In this document: piece after piece, positions 23,429 to 23,662 of the stretch
Position numbering within the stretch: the stretch's first letter is position 1
Layout: every line of letters starts with the position of its first letter
IMG/VR virus record: IMGVR_UViG_3300021963_000655
Coordinates: 1 to 23,662 of that record
Origin: a virus
Length of the DNA: 23,662 nt
Reading direction: 5' to 3' (one strand)
Translations under genes and position numbers: made by a program
The notes under the pieces: generated by a model
The model's database searches: none
Told to the model about the DNA's origin: nothing
The model's input: the letters and a program-made list of their open reading frames with translations, nothing else

Positions 23429-23662
23429 TAGAAGGTTCCTCCGAAGATGCCAGTCGTGGCATTCAATGTTGTAAATGCGCCAGTTGATACGGTTGTTGCA
23501 CCAATCGATGTCCCGTTAATCGTCCCACCAGTGATAGCTACAGTACCAGCGTTCTGCGTGGACATGGTTCCTAAACCAGTGATCGCCGTATTAGGGATTG
23601 TGGTGGAGGCTGACATTGCGCTTGTACCGTTACCGTACACGTAGCCAGTCAGTGTCGTAGCT
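23428..23662 (-). CDS. Tail-fibre protein, C-terminal end only (cut by right edge)
   Basis: Seventy-seven codons before the TAA at 23428 are open to the window edge, so the true start lies to the right. An internal GTG at 23640 is unlikely to be the start because the frame continues upstream with ATTLTGYVYGNGTSAM. The sequence (TGYVYGNGTSAMSASTTIP, then ITGGTINGTSIGATTVSTG and FTTLNATTGIFGGTF) is the typical Ser/Thr/Gly-rich repeat found in many phage fibres near trimeric shafts. Its end overlaps the next fibre start as TAATG, and GGA GGA coding for the Gly-Gly of GGTF doubles as the RBS of that gene. Confidence 0.78.
   Translation of the reverse strand, partial: ATTLTGYVYGNGTSAMSASTTIPNTAITGLGTMSTQNAGTVAITGGTINGTSIGATTVSTGAFTTLNATTGIFGGTF

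Overview
The window is part of a tailed-phage genome (Caudoviricetes), most likely a short-tailed (podovirus-like) phage. Every gene I can support lies on the minus strand, and genes are packed end to end with ATGA or TAATG overlaps. I see no bacterial housekeeping genes, tRNAs, integrase, terminase, portal or capsid gene, so head and packaging genes must lie outside, probably to the right. Base composition is about 55-60% GC over most of the window. SD sequences are AAGGA or GGAGG, and three sites match the sigma-70 promoter consensus, so the phage probably uses host RNA polymerase. A Gram-negative host, perhaps a freshwater betaproteobacterium, is a weak inference from the style of the fibre genes.

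Reading in the direction of transcription (right to left): (1) 23662-19000, a tail-fibre module. It holds the C-terminal end of one fibre protein, a fibre with nineteen 17-residue repeats, an AT-richer fibre made of a duplicated ~300-residue unit, a tail-fibre assembly chaperone and a 69-residue protein. (2) 18991-17248, a lysis-type cassette: three small proteins, two of them with a single membrane segment, then a 3-TM holin-like protein and a GH24 endolysin with an E-C-T active site. (3) A strong promoter overlaps the end of the lysozyme gene and starts the second structural block, 17187-3690. This block encodes a head-tail adaptor, a short fibre-like protein, a 659-residue tail/stabilisation protein with two modular insertions, an 86-residue protein, a 1559-residue giant virion protein and three probable internal (ejection) proteins. 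(4) 3689-3265 is the only long non-coding stretch. (5) 3264-1 encodes a DNA-replication pair: an archaeo-eukaryotic-type primase and a SNF2-family helicase that runs off the left edge.

The most unusual part is the 425-bp intergenic region between the structural and replication operons. It carries two divergent promoters whose -10 boxes share the palindrome TATAATTATA. The rightward one is a perfect consensus (TTGACA, 17 bp, extended TATAAT) yet reads into no convincing ORF. Beside it are eleven copies of a GGAAC/GTTCC core, mostly GRTGGAAC, in 261 bp. After one outlying copy they are arranged as two right-right-left-left blocks and one right-left pair. This looks like a replication origin, an operator array or a structured RNA, and its position next to the primase fits an origin. 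The other notable signals are a 255-bp higher-order repeat in the fibre gene, whole-unit duplication in the AT-rich fibre, and C-terminal GGTF codons that double as the ribosome-binding site of the next gene.
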